Source: Hymenobacter metallilatus
Lineage (GTDB): Bacteria > Bacteroidota > Bacteroidia > Cytophagales > Hymenobacteraceae
Assembly: GCF_003944705.1 (NCBI RefSeq)
Contig: NZ_RWIS01000010.1
Location: forward strand, 124,001-188,000
Direction: 5' to 3'
DNA length: 64,000 nt
The position numbers and the translations under genes were made by a program. A model generated the notes under the pieces. That model had not been told where the DNA came from and did no database searches. It saw nothing but the letters and a program-made list of their open reading frames with translations. Positions 29,034-38,434 of this stretch are shown here, one piece after another. Position 1 is the stretch's first letter; every line of letters starts with the position of its first letter.

Positions 29034-31373
29034 ATGGCTTACCCCGCCAAAAGCAAAGCATCTTCCCGTAAACCTACCTCCCCCGGCCGCTTTACTGGTT
29101 GGGCCCGCAGCCTGTGGGCACTATTTGGAATTGGTGTTGCAGGAATGGTGCTGTATGTGCTGGCCGTTAGCGTCAACTTCCTGAATCTGTTCGGACGTAT
29201 GCCTAACCTCAAAACGCTGGAAAATCCGCGTAGTGAGTTGGCATCGGAAATATATTCGGCCGATAATGTGCTCATGGGCAAGTACTTCCGTGAAAACCGC
29301 ACCCCGGCCGAATACGAAGATCTGCCCCAGCACCTGGTTGACGCCCTCATTGCCACCGAAGATGCCCGTTTTGAGGAACATTCCGGTATCGACCCCAAGG
29401 CTACCGGCCGAGTAGCCGCGGGCCTGCTTACGGGCGGCAGCGGTGGCGGGGGCTCCACCCTCACCCAGCAACTGGCCAAAGTGCTGTTCCGTACCCGCGA
29501 GGACCTGAACGATGGAACGCTGAACGATGTGCCCGGCGTACGGATGCTCATTACCAAAACCAAGGAGTGGATTCTGGCTACTCGCCTGGAGCGCAGCTAC
29601 ACCAAGCGCGAAATTCTGCGCATGTACTTGAATACCAACGATTATGGCTCCAATGCCTTTGGTATAAACACAGCCGCCAAAACCTTTTTCAGCAAGAAGC
29701 CCCGGGAGTTGACCCGCCCCGAGGCGGCTACGCTGGTAGGCGTCCTGAATGCCCCTACGCGGTTCAGTCCTAAGTTTAATCCCCAACGCTCCCGGATACG
29801 CCGCAACTGGGTATTGCGCCAGATGAATAAGTACGGCTACATCGACGCCCAGCAGCTTCGGGCCGATACCCTACAGCCCATTGTGCTACGCTACAGCGTG
29901 GAAAACCAGAATGAAGGCATTGCGCCCTATTTCCGGGTGGAGGTGAGCAAGATGCTGAAGCAATGGGCCAAGGAAACTGACCACGACCTGTATGCCGACG
30001 GCCTCAAGATTTATACTACCATCGACTCGCGTATGCAGAAGTACGCCGAGGCGGCCGTGGCCGAGCATATGAAGCTGCAGCAGAAGTGGTTCGACCAGCA
30101 GTGGCGCGGCCAGCAACCCTGGCGCGACGAAAACGGCCGGGTAATTCCCAACTTCCTTACCACCTCCATCCAGCGCACCGAGCGGTACCGCTCCCTAAGC
30201 AACCGGTTTGAGGGCCGTAAAGACTCCATCAAGTACTACCTCAACAAGAAGTACCGGATGAAGGTGTTCACCTGGAATGCAGGCGAGAAGGAAGTGCTGA
30301 TGTCGCCCATGGACTCCCTGGCTTACTACAAGCGGCTGTTGCACTCTGGCTTTATGGCCATGAACCCCTTGAACGGGCAGGTAAAGGCCTGGGTGGGAGG
30401 TATCAACTTCAAGTACATCAAGTACGACCACGTAAAACAGGGCAAGCGCCAGCCAGGCTCCACATTTAAGCCCTTCGTGTACGTAGCTGCCATTGACCAG
30501 GGCTACTCGCCCTGCTACCAGCGCCCCGACGTACCTACCACCTTCCCCGCCGAGCGGGGCCGCCCGGCTTACACACCCAAGAACTTCGAGGGCAGCTACT
30601 CGGGCCGCACCTTCACGCTACGGCAGGCCCTGGCCCGCTCCATGAACTCCATTACGGCCTGGCTGGTGCAGAAGCTGGGCCCCGAAACGGTGGTGAGCTA
30701 CGCCAAGCGCCTGGGCATCACCTCCCCCATTGAGGCCGTACCCGCCGTGGGCTTCGGTTCTTCCGACGTGAGCATCTACGAGCTGGCCGGAGCCTACAGC
30801 ACCTTCGTGAACAAAGGCATCTGGACGGCCCCCATGATGGTGACACGCATTGAGGATAAGAACGGCAACGTGCTCCGCGAATTTGTGCCCCAAACGCGAG
30901 AGGCATTGAGCGAGGAAACAGCCTACCTGATGACCTATATGCTGCGCGGGGCAACAGAAGAGCAGGGCGGCACTAGTATCATTCTGAAAGGTGGCTTCAA
31001 ATTCAACAATGAAATCGGAGCCAAAACCGGCACCACGTCCAACTACTCCGACGGTTGGTTTATGGGCCTCACACCCGACTTGGTGTGCGGCATGTGGGTG
31101 GGCGGCGAAGACCGGAGCATTCACTTTCGTACCGGCGCCTACGGCCAGGGTTCCCGCCTGGCGCTGCCGCTCTATGGCATCTTCATGAAGAAGGTGTACA
31201 AGGATAAGAGCATTGACATCAACACTGGTCCTTTCCCCAAACCAACGCAGCCTTTAAGCATAGAAATAGACTGCTCCCGCTACTACGGTGGAGCCGGAGC
31301 CCGCGACACTATCCCGTACGAGCAGAAGCTGAACCAAGTGGATCTGGACGACCTCAACGAAGAGGACATTTAA
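29034..31373 (+). CDS. Penicillin-binding protein 1A (glycosyltransferase/transpeptidase)
   Basis: This bifunctional peptidoglycan synthase is anchored by one N-terminal helix (about residues 25-50). The GT51 glycosyltransferase domain (about 65-245) shows EDARFEEHSGID with the catalytic Glu, and GGSTLTQQLAK. The transpeptidase domain has the active-site SxxK in GSTFKPF near residue 473, SMNS near 535, and KTGTTSNYSDGWF near 662. At 779 residues it has the usual class A length and adds new glycan strands in the periplasm. It lies 128 bp after sprE on the same strand. Confidence 0.95.
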   Translation: MAYPAKSKASSRKPTSPGRFTGWARSLWALFGIGVAGMVLYVLAVSVNFLNLFGRMPNLKTLENPRSELASEIYSADNVLMGKYFRENRTPAEYEDLPQHLVDALIATEDARFEEHSGIDPKATGRVAAGLLTGGSGGGGSTLTQQLAKVLFRTREDLNDGTLNDVPGVRMLITKTKEWILATRLERSYTKREILRMYLNTNDYGSNAFGINTAAKTFFSKKPRELTRPEAATLVGVLNAPTRFSPKFNPQRSRIRRNWVLRQMNKYGYIDAQQLRADTLQPIVLRYSVENQNEGIAPYFRVEVSKMLKQWAKETDHDLYADGLKIYTTIDSRMQKYAEAAVAEHMKLQQKWFDQQWRGQQPWRDENGRVIPNFLTTSIQRTERYRSLSNRFEGRKDSIKYYLNKKYRMKVFTWNAGEKEVLMSPMDSLAYYKRLLHSGFMAMNPLNGQVKAWVGGINFKYIKYDHVKQGKRQPGSTFKPFVYVAAIDQGYSPCYQRPDVPTTFPAERGRPAYTPKNFEGSYSGRTFTLRQALARSMNSITAWLVQKLGPETVVSYAKRLGITSPIEAVPAVGFGSSDVSIYELAGAYSTFVNKGIWTAPMMVTRIEDKNGNVLREFVPQTREALSEETAYLMTYMLRGATEEQGGTSIILKGGFKFNNEIGAKTGTTSNYSDGWFMGLTPDLVCGMWVGGEDRSIHFRTGAYGQGSRLALPLYGIFMKKVYKDKSIDINTGPFPKPTQPLSIEIDCSRYYGGAGARDTIPYEQKLNQVDLDDLNEEDI

Positions 31374-31439
31374 TCACAGATTTACGCTGATTTTTCGGCT
31401 GATTGCGCAGATTGCAACGGCGTAGGAGCGAGAATGAAC

Positions 31440-31480
31440 GTCATGCTGAGCGAAGCCGGAGGCGAAGTCGAAGCATGACC
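31440..31480. repeat. GTCATGC...GCATGAC inverted repeat
   Basis: A short inverted repeat with the body TGCTGAGCGAAGC and GAAGTCGAAGC between its arms. A similar layout (TGTCATT...AATGACA) follows uvrC at about 33512-33560. I recall this word type as an intergenic repeat of Hymenobacter-like genomes. Confidence 0.6.
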
Positions 31481-31519
31481 GTTTGTAGTTTTTCGCTGAT
31501 TTAACCGATTTTTACGCCA

Positions 31520-31549
31520 GGTGGCCGGGACGTCCCGGCCACCTTTTTT
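31520..31549 (+). terminator. Strong rho-independent terminator
   Basis: A perfect 12-bp self-complementary stem (GGTGGCCGGGAC / GTCCCGGCCACC) is followed by six T. It ends the plus-strand sprE/PBP1A transcription before uvrC. Confidence 0.9.
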
Positions 31550-31688
31550 GTTGTATCATCAGCGCCCAGCCAGTATGCTGAACCTCAGCACCGGCCGGCT
31601 GCGTACTCCCGTTGAACCCACAGCTGTAGCCTTGCCCGGCAGAACAAATCTGCGGCATCGGCGGCTGCATCTGCATCATCTGTGATTT

Positions 31689-33506
31689 ATGGCCGCCCGT
31701 CCTGAGCTACAAGACCAAATTCGCCAATTGCCCCACCGCCCGGGTGTGTACAAGTACTTCGGCGAGGAGGATACGATTATCTACGTGGGCAAGGCCATTG
31801 ACCTGCGTAAGCGCGTGAGCAGCTACTTCACCAAGCAGGACCACAACAAGAAAACCCAACAGCTGGTCAAGAATATCCGCCGCATCGAGTTTACCATCGT
31901 CGATTCGGAATCGGATGCATTTCTGCTGGAAAACAACCTCATCAAGCAGCACCAGCCCAAATACAACATTCTGCTCAAGGACGGCAAGACGTATCCTTAC
32001 CTGCTGCTGACCAATGAGCGGTTTCCGCGCCTTATCCCAACCCGCAACAAGATACCCGGCCAAGGTCGCTACTATGGCCCCTACGCCAACGTAACCGGTA
32101 TGAACCTGCTGCTGGAGTTGATTCGGGCTTTATATCCGCTGCGTACTTGTACCTACAACCTCTCGCCCCAGAACATTGAGGCCGGCAAATTTAAGGTGTG
32201 TCTGGAGTACCACTTGGGCAACTGCAAAGGACCCTGTGAAGGCCATCAGGACGAGGAAACCTACAACCAGTACATTCAGCAGATCCGGCAGATTCTCAAC
32301 GGCGACCTGCGCCTGCCCAAGCAGTACTTCCGGGAGCGAATGACGCAGGCAGCCCAGGAGCAGCAATATGAACTGGCCCACCAGTTCAAGCTTAAGCTGG
32401 ATAAGCTGGATGAGTTCCAGAGTAAAAGCACCATCGTCAATGCCTCCCTGTCGAATATCGACGTGTTCAGCATTGCTTCCAACGAAAAGTCGGCCTTTAT
32501 CAGCTACCTGAAGGTGATGAATGGCAGCATTGTGCTAACCCAGTCGGTGGAGGTGCAGAAGAAGCTCGATGAGCCCGACGAGGAAATCCTGGCTCCGCTC
32601 ATTATGCAGATGCGCCAGGAGTTTGAGAGCGAGTCAAAGGAAGTTCTGACCAATGTGCCCGTGGCTAACCTGCCCTTGCCTGGGGTTACCATCACCCAGC
32701 CTCAGATTGGCGACAAGCGCAAGCTGATTGAGCTGGGCCTGAAAAACGTGCTCTATCTGCGCAAGGAGAAGGAAAGCATGAACGACCGGAGCAAGGACCT
32801 GAACGAGGTGCGCATCATGGAAACCATGAAGAAAGATTTGCGCCTGACGGAGCTGCCCAAGCACATTGAATGCTTTGACAACTCCAACTTCCAGGGCGAC
32901 AATCCGGTGGCCGCTATGGTGTGCTTTCGCAATGCGCGTCCCAGCAAAAAGGACTACCGCCACTATCATATCAAAACCGTGGTCGGCCCCAACGACTTTG
33001 ACTCGATGTACGAAGTCGTGACGCGCCGCTACCGCCGCCTGGTAGACGAGGGTGCCAGCCTGCCTCAGCTGGTTATTGTGGATGGCGGCAAAGGCCAGCT
33101 TAGCATGGCGGTGAAGGCTCTCAAGGACCTCAACCTCTGGGGCCAGATTCCGGTTATCGGCATTGCTAAGCGCCTCGAAGAAATCTACGTGCCGAATGAT
33201 CCGCTTCCGCTATACATCGACAAGAAAAGCGAAACATTACGGCTAATTCAGCGCATGCGCGACGAAGTGCACCGCTTCGGCATCACCTTCCACCGCTCCC
33301 GCCGCGACGCCGCCACCCTCAAAACCGAGCTTACCGAAGTTAAAGGCCTCGGCCCCGTCACCGCCGACAAGCTCCTGACCAAGTTCAAATCGGTTAAGAA
33401 AATTCGGGAGCTAACCGAGCAGGAACTCACTACCGAAGTCGGCAAGGCCAAAGCCCGCATCCTCCTCAACTACTTCAGCCAGCAGGAAGATGCACCCATT
33501 GTCTGA
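31689..33506 (+). CDS. uvrC: Excinuclease ABC subunit C
   Basis: UvrC makes both incisions in nucleotide excision repair. The 605-residue protein has an N-terminal GIY-YIG nuclease (about 13-92; GVYKYF, IIYVGKA, LRKRVSSYF), a UVR motif (about 208-243) for UvrB contact, and an RNase H-like endonuclease domain that starts at IECFDNSNFQGDNP near residue 392 and includes VDGGKGQLS. The C-terminal helix-hairpin-helix pair is VKGLGPVTADKLL. Everything needed for activity is present. A repeat-rich gap and a terminator precede it. Confidence 0.97.
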   Translation: MAARPELQDQIRQLPHRPGVYKYFGEEDTIIYVGKAIDLRKRVSSYFTKQDHNKKTQQLVKNIRRIEFTIVDSESDAFLLENNLIKQHQPKYNILLKDGKTYPYLLLTNERFPRLIPTRNKIPGQGRYYGPYANVTGMNLLLELIRALYPLRTCTYNLSPQNIEAGKFKVCLEYHLGNCKGPCEGHQDEETYNQYIQQIRQILNGDLRLPKQYFRERMTQAAQEQQYELAHQFKLKLDKLDEFQSKSTIVNASLSNIDVFSIASNEKSAFISYLKVMNGSIVLTQSVEVQKKLDEPDEEILAPLIMQMRQEFESESKEVLTNVPVANLPLPGVTITQPQIGDKRKLIELGLKNVLYLRKEKESMNDRSKDLNEVRIMETMKKDLRLTELPKHIECFDNSNFQGDNPVAAMVCFRNARPSKKDYRHYHIKTVVGPNDFDSMYEVVTRRYRRLVDEGASLPQLVIVDGGKGQLSMAVKALKDLNLWGQIPVIGIAKRLEEIYVPNDPLPLYIDKKSETLRLIQRMRDEVHRFGITFHRSRRDAATLKTELTEVKGLGPVTADKLLTKFKSVKKIRELTEQELTTEVGKAKARILLNYFSQQEDAPIV

Positions 33507-33580
33507 GCAATGTCATTACAGTGCCAGCATACGGGGTTACCCCTGCCGTCGGAATGACACACCAGATGGACACAAACAAC

Positions 33581-33613
33581 AAAAAGCCCCAACCGCAACC
33601 GGTTGGGGCTTTT
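33581..33613. terminator. Bidirectional rho-independent terminator (uvrC/gldN)
   Basis: Arms AGCCCCAACC / GGTTGGGGCT (33585-33594 and 33601-33610) with A-rich and T-rich flanks. It serves the convergent uvrC and gld transcripts. Confidence 0.9.
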
Positions 33614-33633
33614 GCTTGCCGACGACCCCAAAG

Positions 33634-33676
33634 TGAATCGTCCACAAAATTCGTGAAAACCGCGTAATCAGTGGTC
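33634..33676. repeat. Repeat fragment of the ATCACAGATT type
   Basis: On the minus strand this reads CACTGATTACGCGG then TTTTCACGAATT, resembling the CAGATTAC/TTTTCACG words of the PBP1A-uvrC gap. It lies between the terminator and the gldN stop codon. Confidence 0.5.
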
Positions 33677-34563
33677 TAGAAGGACCACAGGTTGTATTCG
33701 TACTCAATCAGGTCGGCTGCCGCCTGCTGCGAGGCCAGAATGCCTTGCTGCTGCCCGCCGTAGATTTCGTCAAGGCGCGAATCGTTGGGGTTCGACACCT
33801 TCACGATGTAGGAGTTGAACAGCCACAGCTCAAACGCATCCGCCAGATTCTTGTGCTGGGCATCGTTCTGGGGGTTAAACCAGATAGCCTTGTCAGGGTT
33901 AGCCCGGAACATCCGCACTAAGTCGCTATACTTGAAATAACCAATCGGCTTTTCAATACCCGAGGTGTTGGAGCCCAACGTAGAAGGCACCAGCAAACCC
34001 AAGGATTTGATGTCGTGATACATTCTCGACCGTTTTTTGTCGAAAATCATATCCTCCTTCATTTCCAGCTGATAGATGTCTTTAGGACGATACTCGTAGC
34101 TCGGCGGAGCAACGGGCTTTTTGGGAGCTGCCGCAGCTGCCCGGCCATTACGACCGCGCGGAGCAGGAGTACCCCAGTCGTCACCGGTGTCTTCGGTGAA
34201 TCCAGCTGCTTTTTCTTCGTCGCTCAGGCCGGCGCTGGCTTCCGCATACGACATGTTGCCCAGAAACTCTTTCGAAGAAAGCGTAGTGGTCAGGGAGTCG
34301 CTGCGGTAGGCCTGCAATTCACCGCGCTTCACGGCGTCGATGATTACGCGGCTGATTTCCTTCTGTTCCGCGAACATGGGCTTGTTCTGCTTCTCACGCA
34401 GGTCGATAGCACGCCAGATGGTCTTCCGGAACATAATGTCCGAATTCGGAATCGGGCGGTACGAGCCGTTGCTGCTTGCGGTGGTAGCTTGTTCCTGAGC
34501 CGAAGCTGCCACCGACAGCATCAGGCCGGCCGTCAGAGCGGCGAAGGAGAGGAATTTGTTCAT
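33676..34563 (-). CDS. gldN: Gliding motility/T9SS protein GldN
   Basis: GldN (PorN) is a periplasmic protein that forms the ring complex of the type IX system with lipoprotein GldK. The 295-residue product has a signal peptide ending SVAASAQ. The conserved core has SDIMFRKTIWRAIDLREKQN near residue 42 and the C-terminal LWFNP/LFNSYIVKVSNPNDSR region. An Ala/Pro-rich insert lies near 135-155. It is the last gene of the gldKLMN run, 48 bp after gldM, and only one gldN copy is seen (no adjacent gldO). Confidence 0.95.
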   Translation of the reverse strand: MNKFLSFAALTAGLMLSVAASAQEQATTASSNGSYRPIPNSDIMFRKTIWRAIDLREKQNKPMFAEQKEISRVIIDAVKRGELQAYRSDSLTTTLSSKEFLGNMSYAEASAGLSDEEKAAGFTEDTGDDWGTPAPRGRNGRAAAAAPKKPVAPPSYEYRPKDIYQLEMKEDMIFDKKRSRMYHDIKSLGLLVPSTLGSNTSGIEKPIGYFKYSDLVRMFRANPDKAIWFNPQNDAQHKNLADAFELWLFNSYIVKVSNPNDSRLDEIYGGQQQGILASQQAAADLIEYEYNLWSF

Positions 34564-34611
34564 ACCTGGGTAATCAAAAAAGCGCGGCGGATAGTTCAGA
34601 GCCAGTAACGT

Positions 34612-36201
34612 TTACAGCAGCGGAATATTGAACTGCTTGGAAACATTTACGTCTTCCACATTGCCCTGGAAGTTCTGACGCTGCACACCCTTCACTTCGA
34701 TGTACAGACGGTCACCTTCACGAGCCGTGTTTACCACGCTGCTCAGGTCAACGGTAGGCCCGTTTACGGTGATGGTTTGCATAGCCGGACGCTTACCGCG
34801 CACCAGTGTTACCTCGTAGCGCGACACCCGGAAACGGGCATCATCAGGCAAGAAGGTAGCAAAGCCAGCATCAGCTACAGCCTTCAGGTTCATGTTGCGC
34901 ACGGCCGTAATGGGCGTACCCTGCTTTTCGTTGGCGGGACGGCCACCTACCCAGCACTGAATCTCCGGCTTAGGAATCGGACGAACCTGGAAGGTTTGCG
35001 AACCAATGGGGTTGCCGCCGCTGCTTACGCTCAAGGTTACCTCTTTCGAATTCGGAATCAGGGTTACTTCACCCTTGGCCGAGCCTTTGATGGTAGAAGC
35101 ACCGGAAGCCGAGAAGCTGGGGTCGTACTGGGCACCCAAAGCCGGTACCTGTACACTCAGCTTGTTGCCGCACTTGAAGTACAGAGCCTGCACCGAAGCC
35201 GACTGAATCTGCATGACCGGCTTGGTAATGGTGTAAGGCACCGTCACGTTGAAGGTCGTGTCGCGGCCGTTCTGCTTGAAGCGGATCGTGCCTTTCCAGG
35301 AAGCCTTGGCGTTACCAGCTTGGTCAAAAGAACCCGGACGAGCCGTAAACTCAATTTTGCCTTTGCCAGTAGCAGGATCAACTTTCAGAGGCGAACCGTT
35401 CAGCGTCATGCTTGGATTCAGGCCTGAAGCCGAAGCCGTCAGGAACAGCTCAGCTTTGTACTTGGTGCCAGCAGCTACCGTATTCGACTCGGCACTAGCA
35501 AAAGCACCAATCTTATCGAAAACGATATTCGATGCCCCTACTTGCTGGGCCAGCCGGTTTAGAGCGTCTGACTCGTATTTAAGAACCTCTGTTTCCTTTT
35601 GTGAAAGAACTGCTAGAGCAGCGGCAACCGGGGTCTGCTCAAAATTCAACTGAGCAAAGTCTTTGGTTTTCTGTTCAGCCGTTACAGCAGGGTCTTCTTT
35701 CGCATCAAGTGCTAGTTTCGGCACCGTTACACCGGGCACCAACGTTTGCAAATCAGTTGCGTACTGGTTCAGGTCATTCTTGAGCTTGTACCCCAACCCT
35801 TTTTTGTTGCCTGCACTTCCCAACATAAGGTTAGCTACAGCCTCCGTTGCCTCCAGATTTTCAAATTTTTCTGGTGTGTTTTTAGAGGCCTTCATGAGCT
35901 GGTCCCGCATGTCGCGCAGGGAGCTGATCATTTGAGCAGTACGCTCCCGTACTTTCTGACTAGCTGCCAGTACGGCCCGATCTTTCGCCTGATTGCGGTT
36001 ATCCGCTACTGCCTTTTCAATGCCTTTAACGGCATCTTGGTTGCTCTTATCAGTTTTCTGGTTCACCCCAAACAGAGCATCATCCAGAAATTTAAATTTC
36101 AGCAGAATAGCTGAGTTCACATTTAGGGCCAGAAGTGCAGTCAGTACCAAGTACATCATGCCAATCATCTTCTGCCGTGGAGTTTCCTTACCTCCCGCCA
36201 T
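34612..36201 (-). CDS. gldM: Gliding motility/T9SS motor protein GldM
   Basis: GldM (PorM) spans the periplasm from the inner-membrane motor to the GldK/N ring and transmits proton-motive force. The 529-residue protein begins MAGGKETPRQKMIGMMYLVL with a single N-terminal helix that packs with GldL. A helical domain follows (about 35-220), then several beta domains (D2-D4) to the C-terminus. Signature segments of the family such as KGLGYKLKNDLN are present. It directly follows gldL in the operon. Confidence 0.96.
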   Translation of the reverse strand: MAGGKETPRQKMIGMMYLVLTALLALNVNSAILLKFKFLDDALFGVNQKTDKSNQDAVKGIEKAVADNRNQAKDRAVLAASQKVRERTAQMISSLRDMRDQLMKASKNTPEKFENLEATEAVANLMLGSAGNKKGLGYKLKNDLNQYATDLQTLVPGVTVPKLALDAKEDPAVTAEQKTKDFAQLNFEQTPVAAALAVLSQKETEVLKYESDALNRLAQQVGASNIVFDKIGAFASAESNTVAAGTKYKAELFLTASASGLNPSMTLNGSPLKVDPATGKGKIEFTARPGSFDQAGNAKASWKGTIRFKQNGRDTTFNVTVPYTITKPVMQIQSASVQALYFKCGNKLSVQVPALGAQYDPSFSASGASTIKGSAKGEVTLIPNSKEVTLSVSSGGNPIGSQTFQVRPIPKPEIQCWVGGRPANEKQGTPITAVRNMNLKAVADAGFATFLPDDARFRVSRYEVTLVRGKRPAMQTITVNGPTVDLSSVVNTAREGDRLYIEVKGVQRQNFQGNVEDVNVSKQFNIPLL

Positions 36202-36263
36202 CGTATCTGCCTATTCTAGTACTAGTGGAACTACTATCTGAAACGTTATGCAGTGCGGCTACC

Positions 36264-37070
36264 TTAGTTGGTAGCGCGCATAGCGTTTAGCATGTTACCA
36301 TACACACGGTTCAGCGAGCTGAGGTTGGTGGTCAGGCTGGTTACTTCCTGCTTGAACTGGTCGGTTTCTTTGCCAGCTTCGGTCAGGTTCTCCATAGCCT
36401 GCGCTAGAGTGCCGTAGAACTTGTTCATGGACTTGAGGTGCGTGTTGGCATCCTGCAGTTCCATCTCATATACTGCGTTCAGAGCACCCAGATTCTTGGT
36501 CACATTCTGCACCTGCACGTGGTATTCACGGGCATCGTTGGTGGCGTCAGCCATAGCCGTCATAGCTTGGGCCGTAGCTGAGTACGACTCATTAATGCGC
36601 TCCAGCGACTGAGCAGCGTTGCGCACTTTAGTCGTGTACTCATCGGTAGCGCTGGTAGCATCACTGAGAGTAGACAGCTGTTGGGTAGTAGTGCTCAGAC
36701 GATTCAGGCCTTGGCCCAATGAAGCAATAGCCTCAGGCGTCACGTTGGCATCTTTCAGCATGTCATCCAACTTGCGGGTCAGGCCAGTACCGTTGTTTTG
36801 CTCAACAAACTTGTTGCTATTGGTAGAAGGATCGTATCCCTCGCTCAATTCTGGGTAAACCAGCGCCCAGTCAACCTCTTTCGGATTGGGCTGGAATGCG
36901 CTAAGGAAGAAAATAACTGCTTCCGTACCAAGACCGATAATCAGCATGAGGTCGGCACCTGGTAAGTGAAGAATTTTGAACAGAGCTCCGATGATTACGA
37001 CGGCTGCACCGATGCCGTAAATTTTCGGCATTACCGAATCGAAGAAAAAGTTACCGCCTTTAGCTGCCAT
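36264..37070 (-). CDS. gldL: Gliding motility/T9SS motor protein GldL
   Basis: GldL (PorL) forms the pentameric inner-membrane stator of the proton-driven T9SS motor. The 268-residue protein has two helices near residues 15-33 and 36-55 (IGAAVVIIGALFKILHLPG, then LMLIIGLGTEAVIFFLSAF); the Glu in the second is the conserved proton-path residue. The long cytoplasmic coiled coil fills the rest. The ATG at 37070 (MAAKGGNFFFDSV) is chosen over 37136 because the family starts there. A hairpin lies in the gap to gldK. Confidence 0.96.
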   Translation of the reverse strand: MAAKGGNFFFDSVMPKIYGIGAAVVIIGALFKILHLPGADLMLIIGLGTEAVIFFLSAFQPNPKEVDWALVYPELSEGYDPSTNSNKFVEQNNGTGLTRKLDDMLKDANVTPEAIASLGQGLNRLSTTTQQLSTLSDATSATDEYTTKVRNAAQSLERINESYSATAQAMTAMADATNDAREYHVQVQNVTKNLGALNAVYEMELQDANTHLKSMNKFYGTLAQAMENLTEAGKETDQFKQEVTSLTTNLSSLNRVYGNMLNAMRATN

Positions 37071-37124
37071 GTGAATGGATGTTGAAAAAGAAGTTTGTTG
37101 AGGTAATGATTTTACAGAAATGAG

Positions 37125-37171
37125 CGAGAAATACACGTGGCTGGAGCTCTCGACTCCACATGCATTTCTCG
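37125..37171 (-). promoter_or_regulatory. Intra-operon RNA hairpin between gldK and gldL
   Basis: Two 16-base arms (37125-37140 and 37156-37171) pair completely in the minus-strand transcript, with G-U pairs at two positions. The same arms in the plus sense would have two A-C mismatches. The loop is 15 bases. No T run follows, so a stability, processing or partial-attenuation role is more likely than simple termination. Confidence 0.75.
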
Positions 37172-37180
37172 TACTGGCAG

Positions 37181-38200
37181 TTAGTTCAGGCTCTGGTTGG
37201 TGCCCATGCCAATCTGAATCATGGCCGTGCGGAAACCGATGTATGAGCGGGCCGAATCCTGGTATTCGAAGTTACGGGTGCCGGTTTCGAGGAAATACGC
37301 AATGTCTTTCCACGATCCGCCACGTACTACTTTGCGGGGCTCGTTATCGTCGGGGTTAGTGGGGTTCATGTCCCATACCACCGGCACCGAAGCCTCCATG
37401 TACGCATCATCGCACCACTCTGCTACGTTACCCGACATGTCGTACAGGCCGAAGTCGTTGGGGAAGAACGCACCCACCGGCGAGGTGTAGGCATAGCCAT
37501 CCGAAGCGTAGTCGCCGCGGCCGGGTTTGAAGTTAGCCAGCATGCAGCCTTTGGAGTTGCGCAGGTATGGGCCACCCCAAGGGTAGGTAGCCAGGTCACG
37601 GCCACCACGGGCAGCGTATTCCCACTCAGCCTCTGAAGGCAAGCGGAAGTTAGGCGTCGGGGCCAGACCCGCTTCGGCGTTGGCGGCGTTCTTGTTTTTG
37701 GTGCGCCAGTTGCAGAAATACTTAGCGGCAAACCAGTCAACCCCAACTACCGGGTAGTCGTCGAAGGCCGGGTGCGTGTAATAGTATTCCATCAGCGGGT
37801 CACCCATGTGATAGGTAAAGTCGCGCACCCACACGGTGGTATCGGGGTAGAGTTCCGTCATTACGTACTCTTCGCCCAGCACGTCAATTGAGTCCTGCCG
37901 GATGGCATTCATGAACTGACGGTATTCGTTGTTGGTAATTTCGGTTTCATCCATGTAGAAGCCGGCAATAGTTACCTGCTTATTCATGTTCACCATAGAG
38001 GCCGATATATCCTGGTCCGTCTGGCCCATGTGGAACGTTCCACCGGGGCAGGGCACCATACCATAAGGTACTTCCTGAGGGTTAAACTCCGGACGATCCT
38101 CCGCCCCAACCAGGTCGCCTTGCGGTCCTTTGCCGAAACCACAGCCTCCCAGGAGTAGCGTCGAAATAGCGACGAGAGGCAATACGAGAAACTTGTTCAT
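37181..38200 (-). CDS. gldK: Gliding motility/T9SS lipoprotein GldK
   Basis: GldK (PorK) is the outer-membrane lipoprotein of the T9SS ring. The ATG at 38200 gives 339 residues with signal MNKFLVLPLVAISTLLLGGC; upstream in-frame codons to 38290 are not signal-like. The body is a formylglycine-generating-enzyme-type fold: PCPGGTFHMGQTD near residue 50, FRLPSEAEWEYAARGG, GLYDMSGNVAEWCDDAY and VVRGGSW. In this family the fold is structural rather than catalytic. It opens the gldKLMN run, 234 bp downstream of porP/sprF. Confidence 0.95.
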   Translation of the reverse strand: MNKFLVLPLVAISTLLLGGCGFGKGPQGDLVGAEDRPEFNPQEVPYGMVPCPGGTFHMGQTDQDISASMVNMNKQVTIAGFYMDETEITNNEYRQFMNAIRQDSIDVLGEEYVMTELYPDTTVWVRDFTYHMGDPLMEYYYTHPAFDDYPVVGVDWFAAKYFCNWRTKNKNAANAEAGLAPTPNFRLPSEAEWEYAARGGRDLATYPWGGPYLRNSKGCMLANFKPGRGDYASDGYAYTSPVGAFFPNDFGLYDMSGNVAEWCDDAYMEASVPVVWDMNPTNPDDNEPRKVVRGGSWKDIAYFLETGTRNFEYQDSARSYIGFRTAMIQIGMGTNQSLN

Positions 38201-38273
38201 GTGAGAAAGAAAAAGACGGTCGAGGCGGCGATATCCAAAGATTACAATTTTTGAGCTGGCAAATCTAACGAAT

Positions 38274-38287
38274 CGTACGTTCGTACG
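38274..38287. promoter_or_regulatory. CGTACG repeat pair upstream of gldK
   Basis: Two CGTACG hexamers, each self-complementary, are separated by TT, 74-87 bp upstream of the gldK start. On the minus strand TAATCTTTG, close to the -7 element, lies between them and the gene. It may be an operator; this is only pattern-based. Confidence 0.3.
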
Positions 38288-38434
38288 CAAGCCTATCGCT
38301 CAATGCATTCCAATTGTCTGCGAACGGGCCTTTCAGCCGGTTAAACAATGGCTAGCAGTGAGTTAATACAAGCTCGTCAGTTGTGTTGAGGCAATAAAAC
38401 GGTAAGGATGATTTCCTGCGACGCTGGCCTCTTT

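Larger units (their letters stand above)
31374..31688. other. 315-bp intergenic region with two repeat types and a terminator
   Basis: Between the PBP1A gene and uvrC no gene is seen. The ends carry complementary ATCACAGAT / ATCTGTGATT words (about 31374-31385 and 31674-31688), with further GCTGATTTTT and GCAGATT copies inside. A separate inverted repeat GTCATGC / GCATGAC spans about 31440-31480. A strong terminator lies at 31520-31549. Confidence 0.75.
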
